From UBA5603 sp964501315 (GTDB taxonomy: Bacteria > Bacillota_I > Bacilli_A > Izemoplasmatales > Hujiaoplasmataceae), in contig CAZCSO010000005.1 of NCBI GenBank assembly GCA_964501315.1, forward strand, positions 21,579 through 85,578: a DNA stretch of 64,000 nt, read 5' to 3'. The notes beneath the pieces are model-generated. The model made no database searches, was not told the DNA's origin, and saw only the letters and a list, made by a program, of their open reading frames with translations. Made by a program: the position numbers and the translations under genes. Shown here piece by piece: positions 1 through 7,011 of this stretch (positions are counted from its first letter, which is position 1; the number at the start of each line of letters is the position of its first letter).

Positions 1-526
1 TTTTCGCGTAACCGCCCAATAGAATCGATGTCGTATCACCGACTAAGGTAGCGGCCCCTTCTAAGTTAGAGGCAACCGATAGGGCAATGATGGGAGGAAT
101 CGGGTTGATTTTCAACTTCTTGGCGATGTCCAAGGCAATCGGCGCAATCATTAATACGGTTGCGACGTTATCAATAAACGCACTGACAATCCCCGCGAAA
201 ATCGATAACAGAAGAATTGCGACCATCACATTCGGTGATTTGTCGATAATCTTATCGGCAATCAACGCCGGCATTTTCGATTCGATGAAGAGGGCAACGA
301 CGCCCATCGTTCCGGCAATCATCATAATAACGTTCCAGTCGATTGCCGTGAAGATTTCATCCAGTGGCAACAACCCAATGATAATGAAGATCAAAGCGGA
401 CCCTAGCGCGATAAAAGCACGGTACTTTGAAAATAGCAATAATCCGACGTACGTTAATAAAAACAGTGCTAATGCAACGGGCATAACCCAACTTTGCGGT
501 AATAGATCAATAATGGATAATAACAT
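1..526 (-). CDS. ArsB/NhaD-type ion transporter, partial (C-terminus beyond window)
   Basis: The reverse strand is open from an ATG at 526 to the window edge (about 175 residues, the N-terminal part). It begins MLLSIIDLLPQSW and contains several long hydrophobic helices. Segments such as DWNVIMMIAGTMGVVALF and FIDNVATVLMIAPIA, then SNLEGAATLVGDTTSILLGGYA, are characteristic of the ion transporter superfamily that includes ArsB, NhaD and SLC13 permeases. The likely role is inner-membrane cation/proton antiport or anion export; the substrate cannot be read from this part. An AAGGAG site at 534-540 supports the ATG at 526. A promoter lies at 562-590 on the same strand. The plus-strand open frame over this region is a mirror image and not a gene. 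Confidence 0.8.
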   Translation of the reverse strand, partial: MLLSIIDLLPQSWVMPVALALFLLTYVGLLLFSKYRAFIALGSALIFIIIGLLPLDEIFTAIDWNVIMMIAGTMGVVALFIESKMPALIADKIIDKSPNVMVAILLLSIFAGIVSAFIDNVATVLMIAPIALDIAKKLKINPIPPIIALSVASNLEGAATLVGDTTSILLGGYAK

Positions 527-561
527 GTCATTCTCCTTATATGTATTCGATAACAGGGATT

Positions 562-590
562 ATTATAACATAGCCACTGTCATTTCTCAA
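562..590 (-). promoter_or_regulatory. sigma-A promoter of the transporter gene
   Basis: Reverse-strand TTGAGA (585-590), 17 bp spacer, TATAAT (562-567), just downstream of the hppA terminator and in front of the transporter start at 526. Confidence 0.65.
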
Positions 591-591
591 T

Positions 592-614
592 AAAAAAAAG
601 GCCCTAAGGCCTTT
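592..614 (-). terminator. intrinsic terminator of hppA
   Basis: A 7-bp stem AAAGGCC/GGCCTTT (597-603 with 608-614) is followed on the reverse strand by a run of T, 6 bases after the hppA stop codon. Confidence 0.85.
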
Positions 615-619
615 AATAA

Positions 620-2722
620 TTAGAAAATGGAGAGCGTAAGGAATAAAATCGCAAAGAGCGATGAAATCAACGATACCACAGTAATCTGCGTATTGATGGA
701 AGGCCCTGCCGTATCTTTAAACGGATCGCCGACGGTGTCACCAACGACGGCCGCTTTGTGGGCATTCGATCCTTTGCCACCATGATTTCCGGCTTCAACG
801 TATTTTTTACCGTTATCCCATAACCCACCGGCATTACTCATGAAGAGGGCTAAGATCAAACCGGAGACAATGTTACCAGTCAAGTATCCGCCGATGGCGT
901 AAACGCCGCCGATGAAGCCAACGATTAAGGTCATGATAATGGCGAACAATCCGGCGGGAATCAATTCTTTCAAGGCCCCGGTTGTCGCAATCAATATGCA
1001 TCGGTCGTATTCCGGCGAAACGCCTTCTTTGCCTTCTTTAAGTCCCGGTATTTCATCAAATTGACGATGAATTTCCGCAACCATGCGTTCGGCGTTTCGG
1101 TTGACGCCCAGCATCAGCATCGCGCTGAAGACCGCGGGAACGGCTGCTCCGATGAGCATTCCGAAGAAGACTTGCGGATTGAGAATATCAAACCCTTGGA
1201 AGGTTGAAATACCGAGTTCAATCGCAGCGTCGTTCACTTCACTCAAAAACGCACCCAGCAACGAAATAACGGTTAACCCGGCGGCACTGATCGCAAACCC
1301 TTTGGTAACGGCTTTGACGGTATTGCCGGCAGAATCCAATTTGTCGGTTATCTCGACGACCTCATCACCCAACGAACCCATTTCGGCGAGGCCGCGAGCG
1401 TTATCGACGATGGGACCATAGGCATCGTTGGAGATAATCATACCAACAATCGAAAGCATGCCAACGGCTGCGGTGGAAATCCCAAACATACCGTATAAGA
1501 CTTGATTGTCAACGTTCGTTCCTAACGGCGAAACGATCAAGTACGCTCCTAAGGCGGAGATGGCGATACCGATCATGGCCGGTAGTACCGATAAAAAGCC
1601 ATACGAGGTACCCGATATGATCGTCAAAGCGGGACCAGACTCGGATGCTTTTGCGACATTTTGAACGGGTTTCTTACGATCATCCGTAAAGTAATCGGTC
1701 GCAATCCCAATAATGACGCCGACGCCCAAACCGAGCACGGCCGCGAAATACAATCGCCATTCAAAGTTAAACAACCACGTAGCCAATGCGGTTAAAACGG
1801 CATACACGCCCGTTGTCACGTACGTCGAGAGGTTGAGTGCGTGCGTCGGATTGTCATTTTTACCCATCTTGGCAAAAGCAATCCCAATCATCGACGATAA
1901 TAGTCCTAATGCCGCGTAACAAAAAATCATTTGAACGTTATTCGATCCCAAAAGTTTGTCCAACGCAATCGCCATGACCAAGGACGCAGCGAGCGAAGCA
2001 ACGTGTGAATCGAACAAATCGGCACCCATACCGGCAACGTCGCCGACGTTGTCTCCGACGTTATCGGCGATAACGGCCGGATTTCTCGGATCGTCTTCGG
2101 GAATACCGAGTTCAACCTTACCGACCAAATCGGCGGAGATATCGGCTGTTTTGGTAAAGATACCGCCTCCGGCTTTGGCAAACAAGGCCAGTGAAGAAGC
2201 ACCAAAGGAAAATCCCAGTAACAGCGTTGAATTTCCCGTTAGAAAAAAGACCAATGAAATTCCTAGCAAACTCGCACCGACCACAGCCATACCCATGACG
2301 GCACCGCCTCGGAATCCATTTAAGAAGCTTAATCGAATTCCTTTTTGAGCGGCTTCGGCCGTTCGTGAATTGGCGATGGTGGCGATTTGAATACCGATTT
2401 TCCCGGCAATGGCGGAGAAGGTCGTACCAGCTAAATACGCAATCGCCATTTGGAGATTCATCCCTAAATTACTGAGAAAATCACCATTCCATAGGGGTTT
2501 GGGAAGTAACACCAAAATCAAAACTGCGGCGACTATGGCAAACCGAGCCAAAATCAGATATTCCTTTTTTAAAAATGTGTTGGCACCCTGACGGATGAGT
2601 TCGGAAATGGATTGAATCGTTTGGTTCTCGGTGGGTTGTCGTTTGACCCACTGGTAGAGCCATAGGGCAAATGCAAAAGCCAACAGAGCTATTACAATAG
2701 CTAAAACAATAAAACCATTCAT
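620..2722 (-). CDS. hppA: membrane-bound pyrophosphatase (proton-pumping, K+-independent type)
   Basis: Integral membrane ion-pumping pyrophosphatase, about 700 residues with some 16 membrane helices. It couples PPi hydrolysis to ion export across the cytoplasmic membrane. The substrate-site motifs are intact: ADLVGKVE, then DNVGDNVGDVAGMGADLFDS, and DTVGDPFKDTAGPSIN near the C-terminus. At the family's K+-determining site the sequence is GNTVKAVTKG, with Lys at about residue 470. K+-dependent enzymes have Ala there, and all known Na+ pumps are K+-dependent, so this is most likely a K+-independent proton pump. The start is the third possible in-frame start: GAAAGGA (2731-2737) lies 8 nt before the ATG at 2722. 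An upstream GTG at 2743 has no usable site. A promoter lies at 2756-2784 and a terminator follows the stop. Confidence 0.95.
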   Translation of the reverse strand: MNGFIVLAIVIALLAFAFALWLYQWVKRQPTENQTIQSISELIRQGANTFLKKEYLILARFAIVAAVLILVLLPKPLWNGDFLSNLGMNLQMAIAYLAGTTFSAIAGKIGIQIATIANSRTAEAAQKGIRLSFLNGFRGGAVMGMAVVGASLLGISLVFFLTGNSTLLLGFSFGASSLALFAKAGGGIFTKTADISADLVGKVELGIPEDDPRNPAVIADNVGDNVGDVAGMGADLFDSHVASLAASLVMAIALDKLLGSNNVQMIFCYAALGLLSSMIGIAFAKMGKNDNPTHALNLSTYVTTGVYAVLTALATWLFNFEWRLYFAAVLGLGVGVIIGIATDYFTDDRKKPVQNVAKASESGPALTIISGTSYGFLSVLPAMIGIAISALGAYLIVSPLGTNVDNQVLYGMFGISTAAVGMLSIVGMIISNDAYGPIVDNARGLAEMGSLGDEVVEITDKLDSAGNTVKAVTKGFAISAAGLTVISLLGAFLSEVNDAAIELGISTFQGFDILNPQVFFGMLIGAAVPAVFSAMLMLGVNRNAERMVAEIHRQFDEIPGLKEGKEGVSPEYDRCILIATTGALKELIPAGLFAIIMTLIVGFIGGVYAIGGYLTGNIVSGLILALFMSNAGGLWDNGKKYVEAGNHGGKGSNAHKAAVVGDTVGDPFKDTAGPSINTQITVVSLISSLFAILFLTLSIF

Positions 2723-2755
2723 GTTCGACATCCTTTCTGACACTAATTTGCATTT

Positions 2756-2784
2756 ATCATAACATACCTTATTATTGGCTTCAA
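2756..2784 (-). promoter_or_regulatory. sigma-A promoter of hppA
   Basis: Reverse-strand TTGAAG (2779-2784), 17 bp, TATGAT (2756-2761). Confidence 0.6.
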
Positions 2785-2806
2785 GATAACCTCACAAAAT
2801 AAGCAA

Positions 2807-2839
2807 GAAAAAAAGCATCGATGAAGATCATTCGATGCT
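2807..2839 (-). terminator. intrinsic terminator of the serine dehydratase gene
   Basis: The 8-bp stem AGCATCGA/TCGATGCT (2814-2821 with 2832-2839) is followed on the reverse strand by seven T. The gene's TGA stop (2828-2830) lies in the loop, so the terminator overlaps the end of the coding region. Confidence 0.8.
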
Positions 2840-4021
2840 GTCTTTTTTCTTGTATTTTTTCGCCAATCCGCCCAGACTGGTTTCTTTATAATTGCTTTGG
2901 AGATCATGACCGGTTTCTTTCATCGTCTCGACGATGGTATCAAAGGAGATCAGGGACGTAGACGTTAAGAGTTGAGCGAGTTCGCCGGCATTGATGGCAC
3001 GGTGAGCCGCAACGGCATTGCGTTCGATGCAGGGAATTTGAACAAAGCCTTTAACGGGGTCGCAGGTTAAACCGAGATGATGTTCCAAGGCGATTTCTGC
3101 GGCGTATTCAATATCGGGAATGTGACCGGATTGCAGTTCCGCGTATGCGGCAGCCGCCATCGAGCATGCGGTTCCGACTTCGGCTTGACAGCCGGCTTCG
3201 GCGCCACTGATTGACCCGTTATGCTTGACGATATTGCCAATCAAACCGGCTGTCGCCAAAGCATCTAGAATTCGGTCATCGTTGTATTTGTATACGTCTT
3301 TCAAGTAGTACAAAACACTGGGTAAAACACCGCTCGCACCGCACGTTGGGGCCGTTACGACCGTTCCTGCGCTGGCATTGACTTCACTGACGGCGTACGC
3401 ATAGGCGCTTACCAAACGCAATTCAATCGAAACATTCGCTTGGTGATTGTATAACAAACTTTTGGCTTTGCGTCGAACCTTGAGTTCGCCGGGTAAGAAC
3501 CCTTCGGTATGAAGTCCGGTATTGATGGCGTCTTGCATGGTTTTCCAAACGCTTCGCAAATAATACCGAAAATCCGAATCTTCAAATAAGAAGACGTATT
3601 GATAAAGGCTGATACGATGTTCTAAACAATAGGTTTTAATTTCCTCAAAGGTTCGATGCGGGTAGATTTGAACGGGAATCATCGTTTCATCGCCTTGGCG
3701 ACGAATGGACCCGCCCCCAATTGAGTAGTAGCGGTTGCGATGAATGAGTTCATTGGCTTGATACGTTAAAACATCCATGGTGTTGGGATGTTCGATGGCG
3801 GAATCATCGGAGTAATGAATCGTCACGTTTTTCAAAACGTCGGTTATGATTTGGTCGGTTAAATGCCCCCGTCCGGTAAGATTGAGCGATCCGTACAAAA
3901 TAACCTCGTAATAATCGCCTGGAAAACGAACTAAAACATCCTGACAAATGCGTTCAGGACCAATGGTATGCGATGAAGACGGACCCCGTCCAATTTTATA
4001 GAGTTCACGAATGGATTCCAT
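2828..4021 (-). CDS. sdaA: L-serine ammonia-lyase (iron-sulfur serine dehydratase), single chain
   Basis: Converts L-serine to pyruvate and ammonia in the cytoplasm with a [4Fe-4S] cluster. Beta and alpha domains are fused in one 397-residue chain. The N-terminal GRGPSSSHTIGP motif marks the beta domain. The alpha domain has APTCGASGVLPS, the serine-site GSISGAEAGCQAEVG and LTCDPVKGFVQIPCIERN. The Cys of GCQAEVG and the two in LTCDP/PCIERN match the cluster ligands known from Legionella serine dehydratase. It is shorter than the E. coli enzyme (454 residues). Start: ATG at 4021 after AGGAGG with 6-nt spacing. A reverse-strand TATAAT lies at 4043-4048, but no clear -35 was found. Confidence 0.93.
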   Translation of the reverse strand: MESIRELYKIGRGPSSSHTIGPERICQDVLVRFPGDYYEVILYGSLNLTGRGHLTDQIITDVLKNVTIHYSDDSAIEHPNTMDVLTYQANELIHRNRYYSIGGGSIRRQGDETMIPVQIYPHRTFEEIKTYCLEHRISLYQYVFLFEDSDFRYYLRSVWKTMQDAINTGLHTEGFLPGELKVRRKAKSLLYNHQANVSIELRLVSAYAYAVSEVNASAGTVVTAPTCGASGVLPSVLYYLKDVYKYNDDRILDALATAGLIGNIVKHNGSISGAEAGCQAEVGTACSMAAAAYAELQSGHIPDIEYAAEIALEHHLGLTCDPVKGFVQIPCIERNAVAAHRAINAGELAQLLTSTSLISFDTIVETMKETGHDLQSNYKETSLGGLAKKYKKKDSIE

Positions 4022-4070
4022 AGTAATCCTCCTGTTGGCACCATTATATCATGAATTTTTGATAGTTGTA

Positions 4071-4099
4071 TTGGAAAATAATAGGAGCTATAGTATAAT
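4071..4099 (+). promoter_or_regulatory. promoter of the acyltransferase-like gene
   Basis: TTGGAA (4071-4076), 17 bp, TATAAT (4094-4099). Transcription would begin near 4106, which rules out the ATG at 4098 as the translation start. Confidence 0.6.
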
Positions 4100-4139
4100 G
4101 AACGAAACGATAGAAAACTTAGGATTGAGGTTAATTGCC

Positions 4140-4862
4140 ATGAAAAGAACCCTACATAAGCTCAATGATTACCGTGGTTTCGTTCGATTTATTCGGTGGA
4201 TCCTCAGACATTTCAAGTCACGTCCCCTGATCACAAAAGAATGCGAAACGCTTATAGAACCCGCCATCTACGTTGCCAATCACTCAGGTGCATCCGGCCC
4301 AATGACGTTATGCATGTACTTTGAAAAGCCCGTCATTCCATGGGGGGCGTATCCGATGATGGGTAACTACCGGGAACGATGGCGTTACCTTTATCACGTA
4401 TTTTATCGTCAAAAGTTGAAATATAAGAAGGTAAAATCATTTGTGATTGCGACGCTCTTTGCGATTCTTTCAAAAGCCCTCTATGTCGGTGTTCATTTGA
4501 TTCCAACGTATCCGGATATCCGGGTAAAATCAACGATGGATCAGTCCATAGACGAACTCAGCTATGGTAATTCATTACTAATCTTTCCGGAAGATTCAAC
4601 GAATGGTTACGCCGATGAAACCGAGCACTATCACGAAGGCTTTGTTTACTTGGCATTACGGTATTATAAAAAGACAGGCATCGATTTGCCTGTCTATCCG
4701 ATCTTTTATTCAAAAGCATTGAATTGTTTTCACATTGGCCTTCCCGAACGTATCCACTTACTTTATCAACAAGGATTATCGCGCTTAGAAATTGCGGATT
4801 ATTTCCGTAAAAAAGTCAATGATTTGGCGCGATTGACAAAAGAAAAGCTTCAAGTTGAGTGA
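4140..4862 (+). CDS. lysophospholipid acyltransferase-like (PlsC superfamily) protein
   Basis: A 240-residue protein resembling membrane-peripheral glycerolipid acyltransferases. AIYVANHSGASGP (near residue 45) occupies the place of the NHX4D catalytic block, and LLIFPEDSTNGY (about residue 150) matches the substrate-binding FPEG block. The Asp of HX4D is replaced by Gly in HSGASG, so activity is uncertain. The lipid substrate is unknown. The start at 4140 was chosen because GAGG (4127-4130) is suitably spaced and earlier ATGs lie inside or before the promoter -10. It is divergent from sdaA, and the rubredoxin gene follows with its own promoter. Phospholipid acyltransferase is the leading guess; another acyl transfer role is possible. 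Confidence 0.65.
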   Translation: MKRTLHKLNDYRGFVRFIRWILRHFKSRPLITKECETLIEPAIYVANHSGASGPMTLCMYFEKPVIPWGAYPMMGNYRERWRYLYHVFYRQKLKYKKVKSFVIATLFAILSKALYVGVHLIPTYPDIRVKSTMDQSIDELSYGNSLLIFPEDSTNGYADETEHYHEGFVYLALRYYKKTGIDLPVYPIFYSKALNCFHIGLPERIHLLYQQGLSRLEIADYFRKKVNDLARLTKEKLQVE

Positions 4863-4867
4863 GTGAC

Positions 4868-4896
4868 TTGACAGGATTTTTTAGATGTGTTAGAGT
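4868..4896 (+). promoter_or_regulatory. promoter of the rubredoxin gene
   Basis: Consensus -35 TTGACA (4868-4873), 17 bp, TAGAGT (4891-4896). Confidence 0.5.
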
Positions 4897-4937
4897 TAAG
4901 TGTCAGTATATTTTCAATCTTTTTAGGAGGAACAAAC

Positions 4938-5096
4938 ATGCAAAAATGGGAATGTGTCTGCGGTTGGATATATGATCCGGCCATCGGTGATCCAACACAA
5001 AACATCGCTCCGGGTGTTGCGTTTGAAGATCTCCCGGATGATTGGGTTTGCCCAGAATGTGGACTTGACAAAGAGAACTTCAGTCCCATCGACTAA
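4938..5096 (+). CDS. rubredoxin
   Basis: Small one-iron electron carrier of 52 residues, acting in the cytoplasm, typically in oxygen or peroxide detoxification chains. The second metal knuckle is standard (WVCPECGLDKENF), and the acidic YDP..GDP and FEDLPDDW signatures are present. The first knuckle reads WECVCGWIYDP, with one residue between the cysteines (codons at 4953 and 4959) instead of two. AGGAGG at 4925-4930 sets the ATG at 4938. No partner such as rubrerythrin or a flavodiiron protein is adjacent; ferritin lies 10 kb away. Confidence 0.92.
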   Translation: MQKWECVCGWIYDPAIGDPTQNIAPGVAFEDLPDDWVCPECGLDKENFSPID

Positions 5097-5105
5097 CCCT
5101 AGGAC

Positions 5106-5130
5106 AGACGACTTTGGTCGTCTTTTTTTT
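5106..5130 (+). terminator. intrinsic terminator of the rubredoxin gene
   Basis: AGACGAC, loop TTTG, GTCGTCT (5106-5123), followed by seven or more T. Confidence 0.88.
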
Positions 5131-5503
5131 ATCTAACGGCAATGGCGTCGATTTCAATCAAGGCATCTTTGGGTAGTTTCGTCACTTCAACGGTTGTTCT
5201 CGCCGGTTTATGCGATTGGAAAAATGATTGATAGGCCTCATTCATCAAGGCAAATTCATGCATCTGCCGTAAATAGACCGTGCACTTGACTATGGTATGA
5301 ACGTCATACCCCGCGGCTTTCACAATTTCTTCAAGATTGAGCAAGCATTGTCGCGTTTGATCTTGCAAACCATAGGCTAACGATAATGTTTGAGGGTCCA
5401 ATCCGATTTGGCCCGATACAAACAACATCGTTCCCGTATCGATGGCTTGAACGTAAGGCCCCATGGCGATGGGAGCTAACGTGGTAGAAATCATTCGATT
5501 CAT
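5129..5503 (-). CDS. ridA: RidA/YjgF family enamine/imine deaminase
   Basis: Cytosolic trimeric enzyme of 124 residues that hydrolyses reactive enamine/imine intermediates, such as the 2-aminoacrylate released by serine/threonine dehydratases. The substrate Arg lies in KPARTTVEV, and the family block GPYVQAIDTGTMLFVSGQIG is near the N-terminus with an acidic IEIDAIAV end. A serine dehydratase gene about 1 kb away would produce its substrate, which fits this role. Start: ATG at 5503 with AGGAGG upstream. A promoter lies at 5523-5551. Confidence 0.92.
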   Translation of the reverse strand: MNRMISTTLAPIAMGPYVQAIDTGTMLFVSGQIGLDPQTLSLAYGLQDQTRQCLLNLEEIVKAAGYDVHTIVKCTVYLRQMHEFALMNEAYQSFFQSHKPARTTVEVTKLPKDALIEIDAIAVR

Positions 5504-5522
5504 AGTGACACCTCCTAAGTTA

Positions 5523-5551
5523 AGTATAATCCTTTTTATTTCGTATGAAAA
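5523..5551 (-). promoter_or_regulatory. promoter of ridA
   Basis: Reverse-strand TTTTCA (5546-5551), 17 bp, TATACT (5523-5528). Confidence 0.45.
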
Positions 5552-5563
5552 GAGCTTGAGCTA

Positions 5564-5592
5564 TTGATAAATCAAACTAGATGAGATATGAT
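5564..5592 (+). promoter_or_regulatory. promoter of mscL
   Basis: TTGATA (5564-5569), 17 bp, TATGAT (5587-5592). It overlaps the upstream in-frame ATG at 5581 and so supports the later start at 5632. Confidence 0.55.
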
Positions 5593-5631
5593 AAACAAGA
5601 AGACAAACAATTTTATGAAAAGGAGAATCGT

Positions 5632-6033
5632 ATGAAGAAATTTTTTCAAGAATTTGGACAATTCATTTCTAAAGGCAATGCCTTTGATTTAGCCGTCGGC
5701 GTCGTAATCGGCGGTGCCTTTAACAAAATCATTGGCTCGTTGGTCAAAGACATCATCATGCCCCTAATCAGTTTGATTGGCGGGAAAGACTTTACCCAAT
5801 GGTATGCCGTATTGCGTGGTACGGCAACGTACGACGATGCAACAGGAACCTTGATACTCAGTGAAAATGCGGTATTATTAACGTATGGGAACTTCATCCA
5901 AGCGGTTATTGATTTTTTGATCATCGCGTTTGCGATTTTCTTAGCCGTCAAAGTGATGACGAAAGTTCAGGCAAAAATGGAAATTGCCAAACAAAAGTTA
6001 CTGAATAAAGAAGAGCCGGTTCAAAAAGCCTAA
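5632..6033 (+). CDS. mscL: large-conductance mechanosensitive channel
   Basis: Homopentameric membrane channel of 133 residues that opens under membrane tension to release solutes during osmotic downshock. It has the N-terminal amphipathic segment MKKFFQEFGQFISKGNAFD, a glycine-rich first helix (LAVGVVIGGAFNKIIGSLV), a second helix around residues 80-105 and a charged C-terminal helix. Length is normal for the family. AAGGAG at 5620-5625 sets the ATG at 5632. The gene is monocistronic, between its own promoter and a terminator. Confidence 0.96.
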   Translation: MKKFFQEFGQFISKGNAFDLAVGVVIGGAFNKIIGSLVKDIIMPLISLIGGKDFTQWYAVLRGTATYDDATGTLILSENAVLLTYGNFIQAVIDFLIIAFAIFLAVKVMTKVQAKMEIAKQKLLNKEEPVQKA

Positions 6034-6044
6034 CTAAAAGAAAC

Positions 6045-6079
6045 GAGTCAACCGAACAGAAGGGTTGACTCATTTTTTT
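6045..6079 (+). terminator. intrinsic terminator of mscL, possibly bidirectional
   Basis: Nine-bp stem GAGTCAACC/GGTTGACTC (6045-6053 with 6063-6071), then eight T on the plus strand. Read in reverse, the stem follows the degV stop directly but has only a broken T run. Confidence 0.85.
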
Positions 6080-6924
6080 TATCGTTTGCGTGCGATATAG
6101 GCAAACATGTCTGGACCGGTATGAATGCCCAATACAGGGGTTAACGGTGTAATCGATAATGACTTGATCGTCAATTCTTGTTTTAACCGTTCTCCTAAGG
6201 CGACGGCTTTCTCGTGATCGTAACCATAGTGAATGATCAAATCAATGGGATTCGATCCAAATTTTTCAATCAGATGTTGTTTCATCGCAATCAAAGCGCG
6301 ATTTAACCCAAATCCTTTGTTTAAGGTTTCGTAGACGCCATCGAAGTTGACGGTAATAACCGGTTTGATATGAAGAATATCGGCGATGGTTCCTTCGACA
6401 AACCCGATTCTTCCACCCTTTTTTAAGTATTTTAAGGTGTTGATGGTATAGAATGCCATGGAATCTTTGTATCGCAATTCATCAAGTTTTTTAATAATTT
6501 CGGTCATCGGTAAGTTTTCTTGAACCCACTCATTGGCTGCTTGAACTAAGAAACCTTGGTGACCGGCTAGGGTCTTAGAATCGTAATGGGTGATTTCGAA
6601 TTCTTTATGTTCTTCCAAAAACAAACGAAAGGCGTTGAATGTCCCGCTGAGACCGGACGATACGTTGATCACCAGTAAATGGGTATACCCTTTTTGTTTC
6701 AATTCCGATAACAACGCGTCCAAATCGTCCATTTGCGGAAGTGAAGAAGTAATTTTCGCGTGGTCGATTTGTTCGTAAATGGTTTGTGCTTCAATTTCCA
6801 ACTGATCACGGAACGGTTTTTCATCAATCAATATCATTAATGGGATTTGATAAACGTCGTTATTCGCTTGAAAGAACTCGCGGGTTAGATTGCAGGCAGA
6901 GTCGGTAATAATGGCTGTTTTCAT
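6079..6924 (-). CDS. DegV family fatty-acid-binding protein (FakB-like)
   Basis: A 281-residue two-domain DegV protein. Members bind a fatty acid and, as FakB, present it to the kinase FakA for phosphorylation and phospholipid synthesis. Family marks: N-terminal TAIITDSACNL, ITSSLPQ, the lipid-contact block VINVSSGLSGTFN, and LKYLKKGGRIG. No fakA is in the window. The ATG at 6924 is chosen because AAAGGAGA lies 8-9 nt upstream; the ATG at 6963 has no site. The Shine-Dalgarno lies in one arm of a long inverted repeat (6932-6984), so translation may be controlled by RNA structure. Confidence 0.9.
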   Translation of the reverse strand: MKTAIITDSACNLTREFFQANNDVYQIPLMILIDEKPFRDQLEIEAQTIYEQIDHAKITSSLPQMDDLDALLSELKQKGYTHLLVINVSSGLSGTFNAFRLFLEEHKEFEITHYDSKTLAGHQGFLVQAANEWVQENLPMTEIIKKLDELRYKDSMAFYTINTLKYLKKGGRIGFVEGTIADILHIKPVITVNFDGVYETLNKGFGLNRALIAMKQHLIEKFGSNPIDLIIHYGYDHEKAVALGERLKQELTIKSLSITPLTPVLGIHTGPDMFAYIARKR

Positions 6925-6931
6925 ACTAAAA

Positions 6932-6984
6932 ATCTCCTTTTTCAAAAGTACTCTATCACACATAATACTTTATCAAAAGGAGAT
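6932..6984 (-). promoter_or_regulatory. leader hairpin covering the degV ribosome-binding site
   Basis: A perfect 10-bp inverted repeat, ATCTCCTTTT (6932-6941) with AAAAGGAGAT (6975-6984), is followed inward by a 3x3 internal loop and a second 6-bp stem AAAGTA/TACTTT (6945-6950 with 6966-6971). In the reverse-strand RNA the 3' arm is the Shine-Dalgarno of degV. Seen directly; the regulatory role is inferred. Confidence 0.55.
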
Positions 6985-7011
6985 GAGATTTTCAAGTAAT
7001 TTGTTTAAGAT

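Noticed and set aside
33..526. Arsenic resistance operon at the left edge
   Set aside because: Only the ion-transporter fold is visible; no ArsR, ArsA or ArsC gene is present.
87..593. Plus-strand open frame of 168 codons at the left edge
   Set aside because: It mirrors the reverse-strand transporter, which has a ribosome site, a promoter and family motifs.
4098..4139. Earlier ATG starts of the acyltransferase-like gene
   Set aside because: The ATG at 4098 overlaps the -10 box and precedes the expected start of transcription.
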